Notes: a model not told the origin generated them from the sequence alone. A stretch of 64,000 bases of DNA from Actinomycetes bacterium (GCA_021841005.1 JAKBVZ010000019.1:124001-188000); one strand, 5' to 3'; positions 8,057 through 16,774 are shown, numbered from the stretch's first letter. Program-made: numbers and translations.

Positions 8057-8278
8057 TTATGCCCGTGACGGTCTCAGGTCCACTCTGAGTGTCAAGATGC
8101 CGTCTTCCAATGTTGCTGTGGCATCTCCGAGCATGGCGAAGTCCATGTAATCAAGGCGGGCCTGCTCTATGAATTGCTGGCGTTCCGGGCCTTCCACTGG
8201 CGGTATCCCTCTACGTTTGACTGCATCTGCGCGTTCTCTGAAACGTGCTGTCATATCGTCTGGATTGAAGTCTACCAT
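8057..8278 (-). CDS. Conserved small hypothetical protein
   Basis: A 73-residue acidic/basic soluble protein, MVDFNPDDMTARFRERADAV at the start and ending with a beta-like segment (TATLEDGILTLRVDL). No domain is recognised. TAGAAT lies 6 bases upstream of the ATG (8285-8290 on the plus strand), consistent with a leaderless transcript. It is convergent with the cold-shock-like gene. Coding likelihood rests on the promoter, the balanced composition and the lack of any alternative gene. Confidence 0.55.
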   Translation of the reverse strand: MVDFNPDDMTARFRERADAVKRRGIPPVEGPERQQFIEQARLDYMDFAMLGDATATLEDGILTLRVDLRPSRA

Positions 8279-8284
8279 GATGAT

Positions 8285-8290
8285 ATTCTA
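8285..8290 (-). promoter_or_regulatory. -10 box (TAGAAT) for the minus-strand small gene
   Basis: Read on the minus strand, TAGAAT ends 6 bases before the ATG of the 73-residue gene. No good -35 box was found. Confidence 0.35.
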
Positions 8291-8362
8291 ACAAACTTCG
8301 ACATAGCCATGACCGACACGGACCACTGGAGTCGGTCGGCTTCTACAAAGGCATTCACGTAG

Positions 8363-8392
8363 TTTACGGAATGGGTTAGCGGATGCTATACT
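8363..8392 (+). promoter_or_regulatory. Sigma70-like promoter
   Basis: TTTACG (8363-8368), an 18-base spacer, then TATACT (8387-8392), followed about 70 bases later by a GGGAGG ribosome binding site and the ATG at 8472. Confidence 0.45.
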
Positions 8393-8471
8393 TTCGTGCA
8401 TGGCTCGGGGTCGGAGGTTTGGCTCACTTGCTGTGGGGGATTTGGTCTAGTGTGGATGGGAGGATCTACCG

Positions 8472-8738
8472 ATGAAAAAGGGAAGACATCGCCGTTTCGA
8501 GGAGGCGCGTATCTTGAAGAGGTCGGCATCGCTGGAGCATCGTAGGTGCCCGGAGTGCGGAGCTGAGGGAGATGACGATCATGCTGCGTGGTGTATGGCG
8601 GAAGAAGGGGTATGGGAAGAGCTTCTCGGCGACGTTTCTGAAAATGGTCTGGCCGCGGACGATGGCATTGCAACCCACCACGGCCAGGATGGCCCGCAGG
8701 CTCGAGGCGAAGAGGACCCGCTTTCAGAGGAATCCTGA
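8472..8738 (+). CDS. Small acidic protein with Cys motif, unknown function
   Basis: An 88-residue protein with a basic N terminus (MKKGRHRRFEEARILKRSAS), then CPECGAEGDDDHAAWC, which could form a small zinc site, and a very acidic C-terminal half. It is preceded by GGGAGG at a good distance and by a plausible promoter at 8363-8392. No family is recognised. Confidence 0.55.
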   Translation: MKKGRHRRFEEARILKRSASLEHRRCPECGAEGDDDHAAWCMAEEGVWEELLGDVSENGLAADDGIATHHGQDGPQARGEEDPLSEES

Positions 8739-8768
8739 AGGTAGGTCAACTCTTGCGGCGCCGGCTGT

Positions 8769-9473
8769 TCAGGTAAGACGCTCCAGCGTCTCCACCAGCT
8801 TCCGGTATGTCTGTTTGCCCATAATTGCTGTGAGCTCGTGGATGTACCTCCTATACAGCGCTTGATCGGCGCAATAAGCCTCCGCTGCTTCAGTGCACCA
8901 CCAGTAAAAATAGTTGCCGCCCTCACCCCAGTCGCTGCGGTCCCAGCGTCCGAGAAAGCTGATGATATGTCCGCTTTCCATCGATACATCCTCCCATCTG
9001 ATCGGCAGTTGCCAGCAAACGTCGGGCTTCATGGTAAGAGGATGCACCTTCCTTGCAAGTGCGCCACGATGGAGGGCACATCCGGGTCCACCGGGAAATG
9101 ATGGACCATTCAAGAATATACAAGCGCCCGACACACTGCGGGTGCATTGCCCGCCTCCCTTGGTCGCCTTGAACACTCGGATGGATCCGCGGGAATCATG
9201 ACCGTTGCGGTAGTGCTCCCACTCTTGCGCAGTGAGCGATCTCGCTGCATTGGCTACTCGCTCGGCATCATTATTATCACGTAAGTGCGCACCATGCGAG
9301 CAGCACCCAAAGTGTAGATGCTCGGCTGGCGCCGTGAGTACTCCTTTGCAGCCCTCGCCATAGATGCACTGCCAACCGCTTTGCATGAAGTCCCTGTCCA
9401 CCATCCATGTCCGGTCGTCGTCTGCGTCGGGTATGCTTATCCAGTGTATGCTACGGTCGCTGCCTTTCAGCAT
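8769..9473 (-). CDS. Cysteine-rich protein, likely YkgJ/DUF3109-type metal-binding
   Basis: A 234-residue protein with clustered cysteines: one near residue 35, one near 42, a CC pair near 57 (FGCCSHGAHL), then CTRSVSGAC and GCALHRGALARKVHPL followed by KPDVCWQLPI. That pattern resembles putative zinc/iron-chelating proteins of the YkgJ/DUF3109 kind. The C terminus is aromatic and helical. It overlaps the upstream radical SAM gene by 7 bases on the same strand, so both are probably made together. The enzyme partnership is inferred. Confidence 0.6.
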   Translation of the reverse strand: MLKGSDRSIHWISIPDADDDRTWMVDRDFMQSGWQCIYGEGCKGVLTAPAEHLHFGCCSHGAHLRDNNDAERVANAARSLTAQEWEHYRNGHDSRGSIRVFKATKGGGQCTRSVSGACIFLNGPSFPGGPGCALHRGALARKVHPLTMKPDVCWQLPIRWEDVSMESGHIISFLGRWDRSDWGEGGNYFYWWCTEAAEAYCADQALYRRYIHELTAIMGKQTYRKLVETLERLT

Positions 9474-11101
9474 CGCGTGTCACAGTTCACTTGGTCTACC
9501 TGGAAGCTTGTCGGTTCAGCGCAGCAGAACCATGCTTCGGTCAGCTTAGGGCGCATCTCCGCGAGGATGGGGGAGCGTAGGTGTGCGGCAGGCAACGGTA
9601 TGCCCTTGGCTATGTTGCGCCACCTTCCGGTGTTTGCCACTTTCTCTGTGCCTGGGGATGGATTAGCTATATACGTCATGTGAGACGTATATAGCATGTC
9701 CAAGGCTCGCTCTCTTATCAGCGTGTATGCAGACGTAGCGTCGATCCCTTGCAGTGCGGCTTTGGAGGCCAGGTTGTCCAGTTCCATCTGGAGGTCATCG
9801 AGCACTGGGTAAGCAGATTGCCAGGTGTGGCTGAGATGTTCGGCGTCCAGTGTACCGAATACATCGGAGTTGGCGGGCGTACCGAGCAGCAGCGATCCAG
9901 GCGGCACGAGCAGGCGGATGGACCACTGCACTGTATCTATGTTGGGTATCAAGTCGAAAACTGCCGCCATATCCAGCAGGTCGATAATGTCGTCAGGCGT
10001 GGTCCAAGGCGTGAACGGAACCAATGACACCCGTGGTTCAATGCTGCAAGATCGTAGAATGGTGATTGCCGCTTCCATGTCCTTATAGGTATGGCCTTTC
10101 ATGAGCTTGCCAAGTATAACGTCCGAGGCGGACTCGAATGCTGACACCACGAATAGGCATCCCGCTTGTGCAAGGCGTGGGAAGAGCATCGGATACTTAA
10201 CGATATGCTCCACCTTTATGGTTGCATCGAATGTGAGATGGGTGAACGCAGCGTGCAATTCACGTACAATTTCCATGGCATAACCGGGTGCATTCAAGAA
10301 ATCTGGATCACCGAATGTGATATGTCCAGCGCCCGCATCTACGAGGTGTTCTATGTCTGCAAGGACGGTGTCGGCTCCAACCTTACGGATCCTGCCGTCG
10401 TATACGGCGGGAACGGGACAGTGGAGGCAGCGATGGGAACATCCCCGAGTCGTTTCCACGTATCCGGCCAATCGCTCCTCGTCTCCGATGCGAAGTCGTG
10501 CATATCGCTCCAACGGCGCAAGCCCGTCCCTATCGGGCACCAGGGAATCGTGGCGTTTTATGTCAAGCGACACCTGTCGTTTACGGGTCTGACCCGTAAT
10601 GCCGCCTTCCATAGGATTGCTTCCAGGAGTGCTTGGGTGATGGCTACCGTCCACGTGAGCACCCGGCCCGCCACTGGTGACAACACCTTGACGGGATTTT
10701 GAACCGTACATCCCTTTGGCAACCTCGTCGACCCAGCCAGCAAGTGCCGGATGGTACTCTCCGGAGAGGAAGGCGTCGACGGAGGCCGCTGCGCCGGCCG
10801 TGGTCAGGTTATCGGCCGAGTACGATGCGACATTTGCGTAAAGCCCGTACAGGGCGATTGGTGTCTCTATACCGGCAGTCCTCAGTTGCCCTACCAGGCG
10901 AAGGGCGAGACGGGATGCCGTATGCATGGGTACCGAGATGGCGATGGCATCCGCCTGTGCCATCAAAGAGATGTCGAGTGTCTGTATGGCCAGATCAAGG
11001 CATGCCACATCGTATCCTGCATTTCTGAGCCATGCAGCCGCCGATGCCAATTGCAGTGGCTGATGCCCGAGCTCGTAGGTGGAGACCAGTTGTACTCGCA
11101 T
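9467..11101 (-). CDS. CCAEP-tail radical SAM protein with B12-binding-like N domain
   Basis: The N-terminal third (from MRVQLVSTYELGHQPLQL) resembles cobalamin-binding radical SAM proteins. The radical SAM core has the [4Fe-4S] motif TRGCSHRCLHC with C221, C225 and C228 (counting from the chosen start). The C terminus carries FCCAEP, the tail of the CUAEP/CCAEP-tail radical SAM (seleno)protein family, in which the first or second Cys may be selenocysteine; here both are Cys codons. Residues about 132-182 form a Gly/Ser/His-rich insertion. ATG 11101 was chosen from the conserved start; 11122 and 11140 are also in frame. Substrate is unknown. Confidence 0.8.
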   Translation of the reverse strand: MRVQLVSTYELGHQPLQLASAAAWLRNAGYDVACLDLAIQTLDISLMAQADAIAISVPMHTASRLALRLVGQLRTAGIETPIALYGLYANVASYSADNLTTAGAAASVDAFLSGEYHPALAGWVDEVAKGMYGSKSRQGVVTSGGPGAHVDGSHHPSTPGSNPMEGGITGQTRKRQVSLDIKRHDSLVPDRDGLAPLERYARLRIGDEERLAGYVETTRGCSHRCLHCPVPAVYDGRIRKVGADTVLADIEHLVDAGAGHITFGDPDFLNAPGYAMEIVRELHAAFTHLTFDATIKVEHIVKYPMLFPRLAQAGCLFVVSAFESASDVILGKLMKGHTYKDMEAAITILRSCSIEPRVSLVPFTPWTTPDDIIDLLDMAAVFDLIPNIDTVQWSIRLLVPPGSLLLGTPANSDVFGTLDAEHLSHTWQSAYPVLDDLQMELDNLASKAALQGIDATSAYTLIRERALDMLYTSHMTYIANPSPGTEKVANTGRWRNIAKGIPLPAAHLRSPILAEMRPKLTEAWFCCAEPTSFQVDQVNCDTRC

Positions 11102-11369
11102 CCATAGTAGATTAGCCGCCATGGAGCGAGGACGGTACATATCTGGTCGCCGCCCCGTTGGTGTCTCTGGCGTGTATACCAGCTCGAGCAGCCGCCTCCA
11201 TCAGCTCACAATCCGATGTACAGTGCCAGCGTCGGCCGCCGGCAGCAATCTGCAAGGAGGCTTACCCGATGGGATGGCTGGTTGTAGCTACCGCTACGAT
11301 GGGAAGGACCAGGTGTTAGGAGAGTATTAGGAACCTATTACCGTATGCCGGCTTCCAGGACAGCACGGT

Positions 11370-11375
11370 TATAAT
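11370..11375 (+). promoter_or_regulatory. -10 box TATAAT of the ABC transporter operon
   Basis: A perfect TATAAT lies 18 bases before the ABC ATPase ATG; AGGAGA sits just before the start. The leader would be about 12 bases. The -35 region is poor. Confidence 0.5.
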
Positions 11376-11393
11376 CATATTCCAGGAGATGCA

Positions 11394-12353
11394 ATGATCG
11401 AAGTTCAAGGTGTGACAAAGCGCTATGGCGATACAGTTGCCGTAAACGGTCTTACTTTCGATGTGCGTCCGGGGAACGTTACCGGCTTTCTCGGTCTCAA
11501 TGGTTCAGGGAAGTCGACCACCATGCGCCTGATAATGGGGCTGGACTATCCAGATTCGGGCAGCATCCGGATCGATGGTAGACGGTTCCGTGATCTACCA
11601 CGTCCTTTGAACAAGGTGGGTGCGCTGCTCGAAGCCCGTGCAATCCACCCCGGACGGAGCGCTTCCAACCATTTGCTGGCTCTAGCGGCAGCCAACGGAA
11701 TCAAGCGCTCGAGAGTCGAGGAGGTTTTGCAATTGGTTGGCCTGGAAAAGGTGGCGAGAAAGCGTGCCGGCAAGTTCTCGCTCGGCATGGGCCAGCGTCT
11801 CGGCATAGCTGCTGCGCTGCTGGGTGATCCTGAAGTGCTTCTCTTCGACGAGCCGATCAACGGCCTTGATCCGGAAGGGATTCTGTGGGTCAGGAACTTA
11901 TTACATCACCTTGCGGGCGAGGGTAGAACCATTTTTGTTTCCAGCCATCTCATGAGCGAGATGGCGCTTACCGCAGATCATGTGATTGTCATAGGGAAGG
12001 GCAGGATGATTGCGAATTCCTCGATGGCGGATTTTCTTGCACGCAATAGGCGCCAGGCCGTCAGGGTGAGAACGCCTGAGCCGGCAAGGTTGCGGCAGGC
12101 TATCGATGAGATGGGTGCAACGGTGCGAGTAGGTCATGACGGCGTGCTGTCAGTGGAAGGCATGACGGTCGAAGCCGTTGGTGATCTGGCATTCAGTATA
12201 GGCGTTCCGTTGCACGAGCTATCCAGCTCTGGGGCTTCCCTGGAGGAGACTTTCATGGACCTTACCCGGGGTTCTCTCGAGTATACGGATGGGTCTGACC
12301 TAGGGAGTGACGGATCACGTAACGATGTGCTGGATGACGTGGTGTCTTCATGA
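11394..12353 (+). CDS. ABC transporter ATP-binding protein
   Basis: The nucleotide-binding subunit of an ABC-2-type exporter. Walker A is GLNGSGKST (about residues 35-43), the signature is FSLGMGQRLG, and Walker B is VLLFDEPINGLDPEG, with the switch His in FVSSHLMSE. The unusual PINGLDPEG and a C-terminal extension of about 100 residues match the DrrA/BcrA-like exporter group. Start is ATG after AGGAGA. The 3' end lies next to an imperfect 18-bp repeat shared with the start of the permease gene, which separates the pair by about 60 bases. Confidence 0.93.
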   Translation: MIEVQGVTKRYGDTVAVNGLTFDVRPGNVTGFLGLNGSGKSTTMRLIMGLDYPDSGSIRIDGRRFRDLPRPLNKVGALLEARAIHPGRSASNHLLALAAANGIKRSRVEEVLQLVGLEKVARKRAGKFSLGMGQRLGIAAALLGDPEVLLFDEPINGLDPEGILWVRNLLHHLAGEGRTIFVSSHLMSEMALTADHVIVIGKGRMIANSSMADFLARNRRQAVRVRTPEPARLRQAIDEMGATVRVGHDGVLSVEGMTVEAVGDLAFSIGVPLHELSSSGASLEETFMDLTRGSLEYTDGSDLGSDGSRNDVLDDVVSS

Positions 12354-12423
12354 TTTTGCTCCGTGAAAACAGCAGGTGCTACGTCCAAAACGTAGTGGAT
12401 GCGGCGGTGTTCTCATGACTGTG
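12341..12423 (+). repeat. Imperfect direct repeat flanking a hairpin at the ATPase/permease junction
   Basis: 12341-12358 and 12406-12423 match at 14 of 18 positions, and each contains a TCATGA start/stop overlap. Between them CTACGT (12379-12384) and ACGTAG (12390-12395) form a hairpin with loop CCAAA. The arrangement suggests duplication of an original overlapping junction. Confidence 0.5.
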
Positions 12424-13305
12424 TCCAGTCAGGCATTGGGCACTGATCCGTCCGGCGCGGCGATGCATGGGGATGACCCTGCGGAAGCTCATGGCAGTGG
12501 ACCAGCAGGGCGCTACAGCGTATTGGATGTAGCCCGTGCCGAATGGATCAAGCTGGTTACAGTGCGTTCCACGACATGGAGCATCGTAGCGCTTGTGGTT
12601 GTCAGTACCGGCATCGGGTCGCTCGTTGCCATGGCGAAGGCATCGCAGTTCTCGCGGCATCCTTACGCTACCGGAATTGGATTCGATCCGACAAGGCTGA
12701 GCCTGAGCGGGTTGCTCCTCGGCCAATTTGCGATCGGCGTACTAGGAGCGCTTTTTGTAACTGCCGAATATAGTACTGGTACGATATATTCTACGTTGGC
12801 GGCTGTTCCACGCAGGCATCTGGTTGTCATCGCAAAGACAGTTGTTTTTGGCTTGGTGGCCTTCGCCGCGAGCGAAGTGACCTGCTTCGCGTCATTCTAT
12901 GCGGGTCAAGCCATCCTGTCAGGATCCGCGCCGTATGCCACCCTGTCCAGCCCTGGTGCACTACGGGCGGTCATCTCAGGGGGATTGTATCTGACGGCGC
13001 TTGGGCTGCTTGCGCTCGGCATCGGATGTATAGTGCGCCATACTGCAGCTGCTATCAGCATCTTTGTCACCATCCTCCTCGTCTTTCCCCTTATCCTCCA
13101 GGCACTACCCACGTCGTATATCAATGCCGTAGGGAAGTTCCTACCGGCCAATATCGGCCTGGTGCTTCTGTCGGGGTCTACCCCTGCCAGCAGTATCTTG
13201 ATGGAGCACATGTTTTCACCGTGGGTCGGATTCGGTATATTGTGCTCGTATGCGGTGGTTGCGCTCGTTGCAGGGACATTGTCGATGATCTTCAGGGATG
13301 CCTGA
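12415..13305 (+). CDS. ABC-2-type transporter permease
   Basis: A 296-residue membrane subunit of the exporter. About 40 Gly/Asp-rich residues precede the conserved entry RAEWIKLVTVRSTTWSI, followed by six hydrophobic segments; EYSTGTIYSTLAAVPRR is the typical intracellular loop of ABC-2 permeases. ATG 12415 is chosen because the upstream GTG (12376) would start inside the repeat and hairpin. The stop (TGA in GATGCCTGA) once may have overlapped the trpE start; a 16-bp copy of that junction lies at the present trpE start. Cargo unknown. Confidence 0.85.
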   Translation: MTVSSQALGTDPSGAAMHGDDPAEAHGSGPAGRYSVLDVARAEWIKLVTVRSTTWSIVALVVVSTGIGSLVAMAKASQFSRHPYATGIGFDPTRLSLSGLLLGQFAIGVLGALFVTAEYSTGTIYSTLAAVPRRHLVVIAKTVVFGLVAFAASEVTCFASFYAGQAILSGSAPYATLSSPGALRAVISGGLYLTALGLLALGIGCIVRHTAAAISIFVTILLVFPLILQALPTSYINAVGKFLPANIGLVLLSGSTPASSILMEHMFSPWVGFGILCSYAVVALVAGTLSMIFRDA

Positions 13306-13395
13306 TTGCTTGTCCGGCCTGTGATTCTTGAAGCGGATGATCCAATGACGTGTTTTGTAGATAATGTGATGGTGCCTGGTGCCTGATCGCTTGTC
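13299..13395 (+). repeat. 16-bp direct repeat duplicating the trpE start
   Basis: 13299-13314 and 13380-13395 match at 15 of 16 positions with an 81-base period. The first copy reads ATG-CCT-GAT at 13298-13306, overlapping the permease stop; the second is the start of trpE (GTG-CCT-GAT). The 65 bases between have no recognised gene. Confidence 0.7.
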
Positions 13396-14947
13396 TTTTG
13401 ATGACTTCCTGTCATTGTGCAGGTCCCAGCCGGTGATTCCGGTATGGAGAGAGGTTGTGGCTGACACTGTTACACCGGTCGGAGCCTTCCTCAGGCTGGT
13501 CGGCGATTCTCCGGGTTTTCTCCTGGAGTCGGTGGAGGAAAGCGAGCGGTGGGGCCGGTACTCGTTCATTGGCCGTAATGCGCTCTGTACGCTGAGATCA
13601 GCCGATGGTCATGTGGTGGCAGGCGGAGATCTCGTATTGCCTGCTTCGGTAACGGACGAGTTCCAGCATGGCATCTTGGCTACGCTGGATGCGCTGCTTG
13701 CGTATTTCCATACTACGTCCATGAAGGATCTGCCTCCCCTGTACAGTGGTCTGGTAGGATACCTGGGATACGACGTCGTACGGGAGATCGAGCACCTACC
13801 GGATATCCCTCCAGATGATTTGAGGTTGCCGGACTCTCTTTTCTGGGTGATAGGAGAGATCTGCGCGTTCGATCACTGGCGCCAGAGAGCGTTGCTCGCT
13901 GTCACGGTGCAAGTCGATGGACTGCTGGTGGAAGCCGGGTTGCAGGGCCGGGATGCTACGGACGGAGAGGATTTGGAGGACCGGTACAGGAGCTTGTACG
14001 AGTCGGCGCTATCACGATTGGATCTCATGGCGGGACAACTTTCCGGTCCTTTGGCCGACGATCCGCTGACCATCGAAGATGATGCCTCCGTGATCCCGGA
14101 TGTCAACCGTACAATGAGCAGCAGCGCCTACGCTATGGGGGTGGAGGTTGCACGCGAGCATATCTTTGCCGGAGATATCTTTCAAGTGGTTCCTTCCCAG
14201 CGTTTCGATATCAATCTACCGGTGGAACCATTTGATGTATACAGGGTGTTGCGCCTAGTCAATCCCAGCCCGTACCTGTATTTCCTTCGGGCACCCGAGT
14301 GCGTGATCGCCGGAGCATCCCCGGAGCCGCTCGTAAGGTTGCGAGATGGTGTCGTCGTGTCGAGGCCGATAGCGGGCACCAGGAAAAGGGGCGCCACAGA
14401 GCAGGAGGATCGGCTCCTGGAGGCTGATCTGGTCGAGCACCCCAAGGAAGTGGCAGAGCATATCATGCTGGTGGATCTGGCCCGTAATGATGTCGGTAAG
14501 GTGGTGGATTATGGCACCGAGAAGGTTGACGAGTTGATGACCGTTGAGCGCTACAGTCATGTCATGCACCTGACATCACAGGTGTCGGGTAGGTTGTCGG
14601 CCGGAAAAAGTCCAGTCGACGTCATCCGGGCCACTTTCCCGGCCGGGACCCTGACCGGCGCCCCTAAGGTAAGGGCTATGCAGATAATTGATTCCCTTGA
14701 AGTCACCAAGAGGGGAGCTTACGGGGGACTTGTAGGGTATATAGACTTTTGCGGCAACCTTGACACAGCCATAGCCATCAGGACAATGGTTGTTACCGGC
14801 GATGGTGTTGCTCATGTACAGGCCGGCGCCGGCGTGGTGGCCGACAGCGACCCGGACATGGAGGACAAGGAGTGTTTCCAGAAGGCGTCGGCACTGCTGA
14901 GCGCCATTGAACTGGGCAGGCGCATGCGGTTCCCCGCGAGTGGCTGA
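13379..14947 (+). CDS. trpE: Anthranilate synthase component I
   Basis: Converts chorismate and ammonia to anthranilate, the first step of tryptophan synthesis. The 522-residue protein has the N-terminal regulatory segment with FLLESVEESERWGRYSFIG (the LLES motif is the known tryptophan feedback site) and the chorismate-binding core with PIAGTRKRG, ARNDVGKV, FPAGTLTGAPK and GAGVVADSDPDMED. Start is GTG 13379 without a clear ribosome binding site; the start region is a copy of the permease/trpE junction. No trpG is adjacent, so the amidotransferase subunit must come from elsewhere. Confidence 0.96.
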   Translation: MPDRLSFDDFLSLCRSQPVIPVWREVVADTVTPVGAFLRLVGDSPGFLLESVEESERWGRYSFIGRNALCTLRSADGHVVAGGDLVLPASVTDEFQHGILATLDALLAYFHTTSMKDLPPLYSGLVGYLGYDVVREIEHLPDIPPDDLRLPDSLFWVIGEICAFDHWRQRALLAVTVQVDGLLVEAGLQGRDATDGEDLEDRYRSLYESALSRLDLMAGQLSGPLADDPLTIEDDASVIPDVNRTMSSSAYAMGVEVAREHIFAGDIFQVVPSQRFDINLPVEPFDVYRVLRLVNPSPYLYFLRAPECVIAGASPEPLVRLRDGVVVSRPIAGTRKRGATEQEDRLLEADLVEHPKEVAEHIMLVDLARNDVGKVVDYGTEKVDELMTVERYSHVMHLTSQVSGRLSAGKSPVDVIRATFPAGTLTGAPKVRAMQIIDSLEVTKRGAYGGLVGYIDFCGNLDTAIAIRTMVVTGDGVAHVQAGAGVVADSDPDMEDKECFQKASALLSAIELGRRMRFPASG

Positions 14948-14954
14948 AAACGGA

Positions 14955-15938
14955 ATGGTCACGGAAAATTCGTACGAAGATCATGACGCCGCATACCGTG
15001 AGGTGCGCTCAGGATGCACGGTGGTACCGGTGGCGCGAGACATTGTCAGCGTGCGTGGTCCCGATGCCTTGAAGTTCCTGCAAGGCCAGCTGACCCAGGA
15101 TCTATCCAGCTTAGAGGAGGGCAGGTGCGTCGATTCGTTTCTCTTGCAGCCGCAGGGTACGGTAGTGGCCTTGGTGCGCGTGACCAGGACAGGCGAGGAC
15201 AAACTGCTGGTGGATACTGATGCCGGATGGGGCAGGGCCGTGGCTCGCCGGCTCGAGAAGTTCAAGATACGTACCGACGCCACGATCCAGGTGCTCTCAT
15301 GGACCGTAACGTCAATACGGGGACTCGGGGCAGATGGCGTGTTGGGTACGATGCCAGGTAAGCCTGCCGATTGCCATTATCTCGAGAATGACGTGTACAT
15401 TGTCCGGGTTGCGTGGCCGGGCATATCTGGATACGATCTGTTCTGTTCTGGTGGCGCTGGCGTGCCGGCAATTGACAATCTGCAGAGTTGCCCTTGGCAA
15501 GTATATGAGGCGGTGAGGATCGAAGCTGGGTTGCCTGCAATGGGGCGGGAGATCGATGAGCGCACTATGCCGGCCGCGACAGGGATTGTCGGCAGGGCGG
15601 TGAGTTTCAGTAAGGGATGCTACGTAGGCCAGGAGCTGGTGGAGCGAATCGACGCCAGGGGGAGCAGATCGCCCCAGCGACTGTGTGGCATGGTTTCCAT
15701 CGCAGAGGAGCCTGCGATGCGGCAACCTGACATTCGGGGCGTATCGGTGACACAGGATGGGCGACCCGTAGGTACGGTTACTTCGGCTGCATGGTCACCG
15801 GGGTACAATGCTGTGGTTTGCTTGGCTTACCTTGCCCGCAAGGTGGAAGTACCAGCCACCGTCCACGCTGGGGGAGTGGAATTCCGGGCCCTGTCCCTGC
15901 CGTTGTGGCCCGATGTAGCCAGGACCGGTATGCTGTGA
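14955..15938 (+). CDS. ygfZ: YgfZ/GcvT-like folate-binding protein
   Basis: A tetrahydrofolate-binding-fold protein of the COG0354 family, which helps repair or assemble some Fe-S enzymes. The diagnostic KGCYVGQE motif is present (in VSFSKGCYVGQELVERI), with FLQGQLTQDL near the N terminus. At 327 residues it fits the family and is distinct from true GcvT at 51153. ATG 14955 is used; GTG 14940 overlaps the trpE stop and is equally possible. It lies inside the trp operon and overlaps trpC by 4 bases, an unusual place for this gene. Confidence 0.9.
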   Translation: MVTENSYEDHDAAYREVRSGCTVVPVARDIVSVRGPDALKFLQGQLTQDLSSLEEGRCVDSFLLQPQGTVVALVRVTRTGEDKLLVDTDAGWGRAVARRLEKFKIRTDATIQVLSWTVTSIRGLGADGVLGTMPGKPADCHYLENDVYIVRVAWPGISGYDLFCSGGAGVPAIDNLQSCPWQVYEAVRIEAGLPAMGREIDERTMPAATGIVGRAVSFSKGCYVGQELVERIDARGSRSPQRLCGMVSIAEEPAMRQPDIRGVSVTQDGRPVGTVTSAAWSPGYNAVVCLAYLARKVEVPATVHAGGVEFRALSLPLWPDVARTGML

Positions 15939-16774
15939 TCTTGGAAGATGGCACCTATCTATCAAATATAATTGCAAGACACAGGGCCGTGGCAGCCAGC
16001 AGGCGGGTCGACCTGGAGGAACTCTTTACGGCAGCCTTGCAAGGGCCAGCGGTGAGACCGTTCGAAGGATGGTTAGAGCACTTGTGGCAGTCTCGTGGGC
16101 TCGGTGTGATTGCAGAGATAAAACGTCGTTCACCGTCGAAGGGCCAGATTGTTCCTGATGATCGCTTGGAGGTCTTCGATCCTGTCAAGATTGCAAATTC
16201 ATATGAAGATGGAGGTGCTGCTGCCATCTCTGTTTTGACAGACAGCGAGTACTTCGGAGGATCGGCGCGGGATCTTGCCGACGCGCGGGCGGGCTGTACA
16301 TTGCCGGTGCTGCGTAAGGATTTTACCGTATGCACGGCGGATGTCCTGGAATCTCGTATCATGGGCGCGGATGCCATCTTGCTGATCGTTGCCGCCCTGT
16401 CCATCGAAGAGCTTAGGGAGTTCATTTCTCTTGCCAATACGTTGGGGATGGCTGCGCTGGTTGAAGTCCACGATGAATCCGAACTTGACAGTGCGCTTGC
16501 GGTTGGAGCGAGCACGATCGGGGTGAATCAGAGGGATCTGCGCACGTTCGAGGTGGATATGGGTGTGGCGACGCGCATAGCCAGGCTGCTGCCACCATCT
16601 ATCATGTCTGTGGCGGAGTCTGGCATTGCGGGACCTGAGGACGCGAAACGTTTGGCTGGAGTGGGCTACAAGTCGATCTTGGTCGGTGAGTATCTGGTAA
16701 GATCGGAAGATATGTCGGCAGCAGTGAAAAGGTTGAGTGGATTCAGATCTGGCCGTAGATTGTCTGGGGCGTAG
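15935..16774 (+). CDS. trpC: Indole-3-glycerol phosphate synthase
   Basis: Closes the indole ring from CdRP in tryptophan synthesis. A 279-residue TIM barrel with the family motifs VIAEIKRRSPSKG (catalytic Lys and Glu region), VLRKDFTV, GADAILLIVAAL, IGVNQRDLRTFEVD and VAESGI. The start is taken at GTG 15935, which overlaps the ygfZ stop as GTGA; the open frame extends further upstream but without family similarity. The last codons are duplicated as part of a micro-element between this gene and trpF. Confidence 0.95.
   Translation: MILEDGTYLSNIIARHRAVAASRRVDLEELFTAALQGPAVRPFEGWLEHLWQSRGLGVIAEIKRRSPSKGQIVPDDRLEVFDPVKIANSYEDGGAAAISVLTDSEYFGGSARDLADARAGCTLPVLRKDFTVCTADVLESRIMGADAILLIVAALSIEELREFISLANTLGMAALVEVHDESELDSALAVGASTIGVNQRDLRTFEVDMGVATRIARLLPPSIMSVAESGIAGPEDAKRLAGVGYKSILVGEYLVRSEDMSAAVKRLSGFRSGRRLSGA

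Noticed and set aside
13306-13378. Tryptophan attenuator or T-box upstream of trpE
   Set aside because: No leader peptide with Trp codons, no specifier/T-box sequence and no terminator hairpin followed by a T-run.
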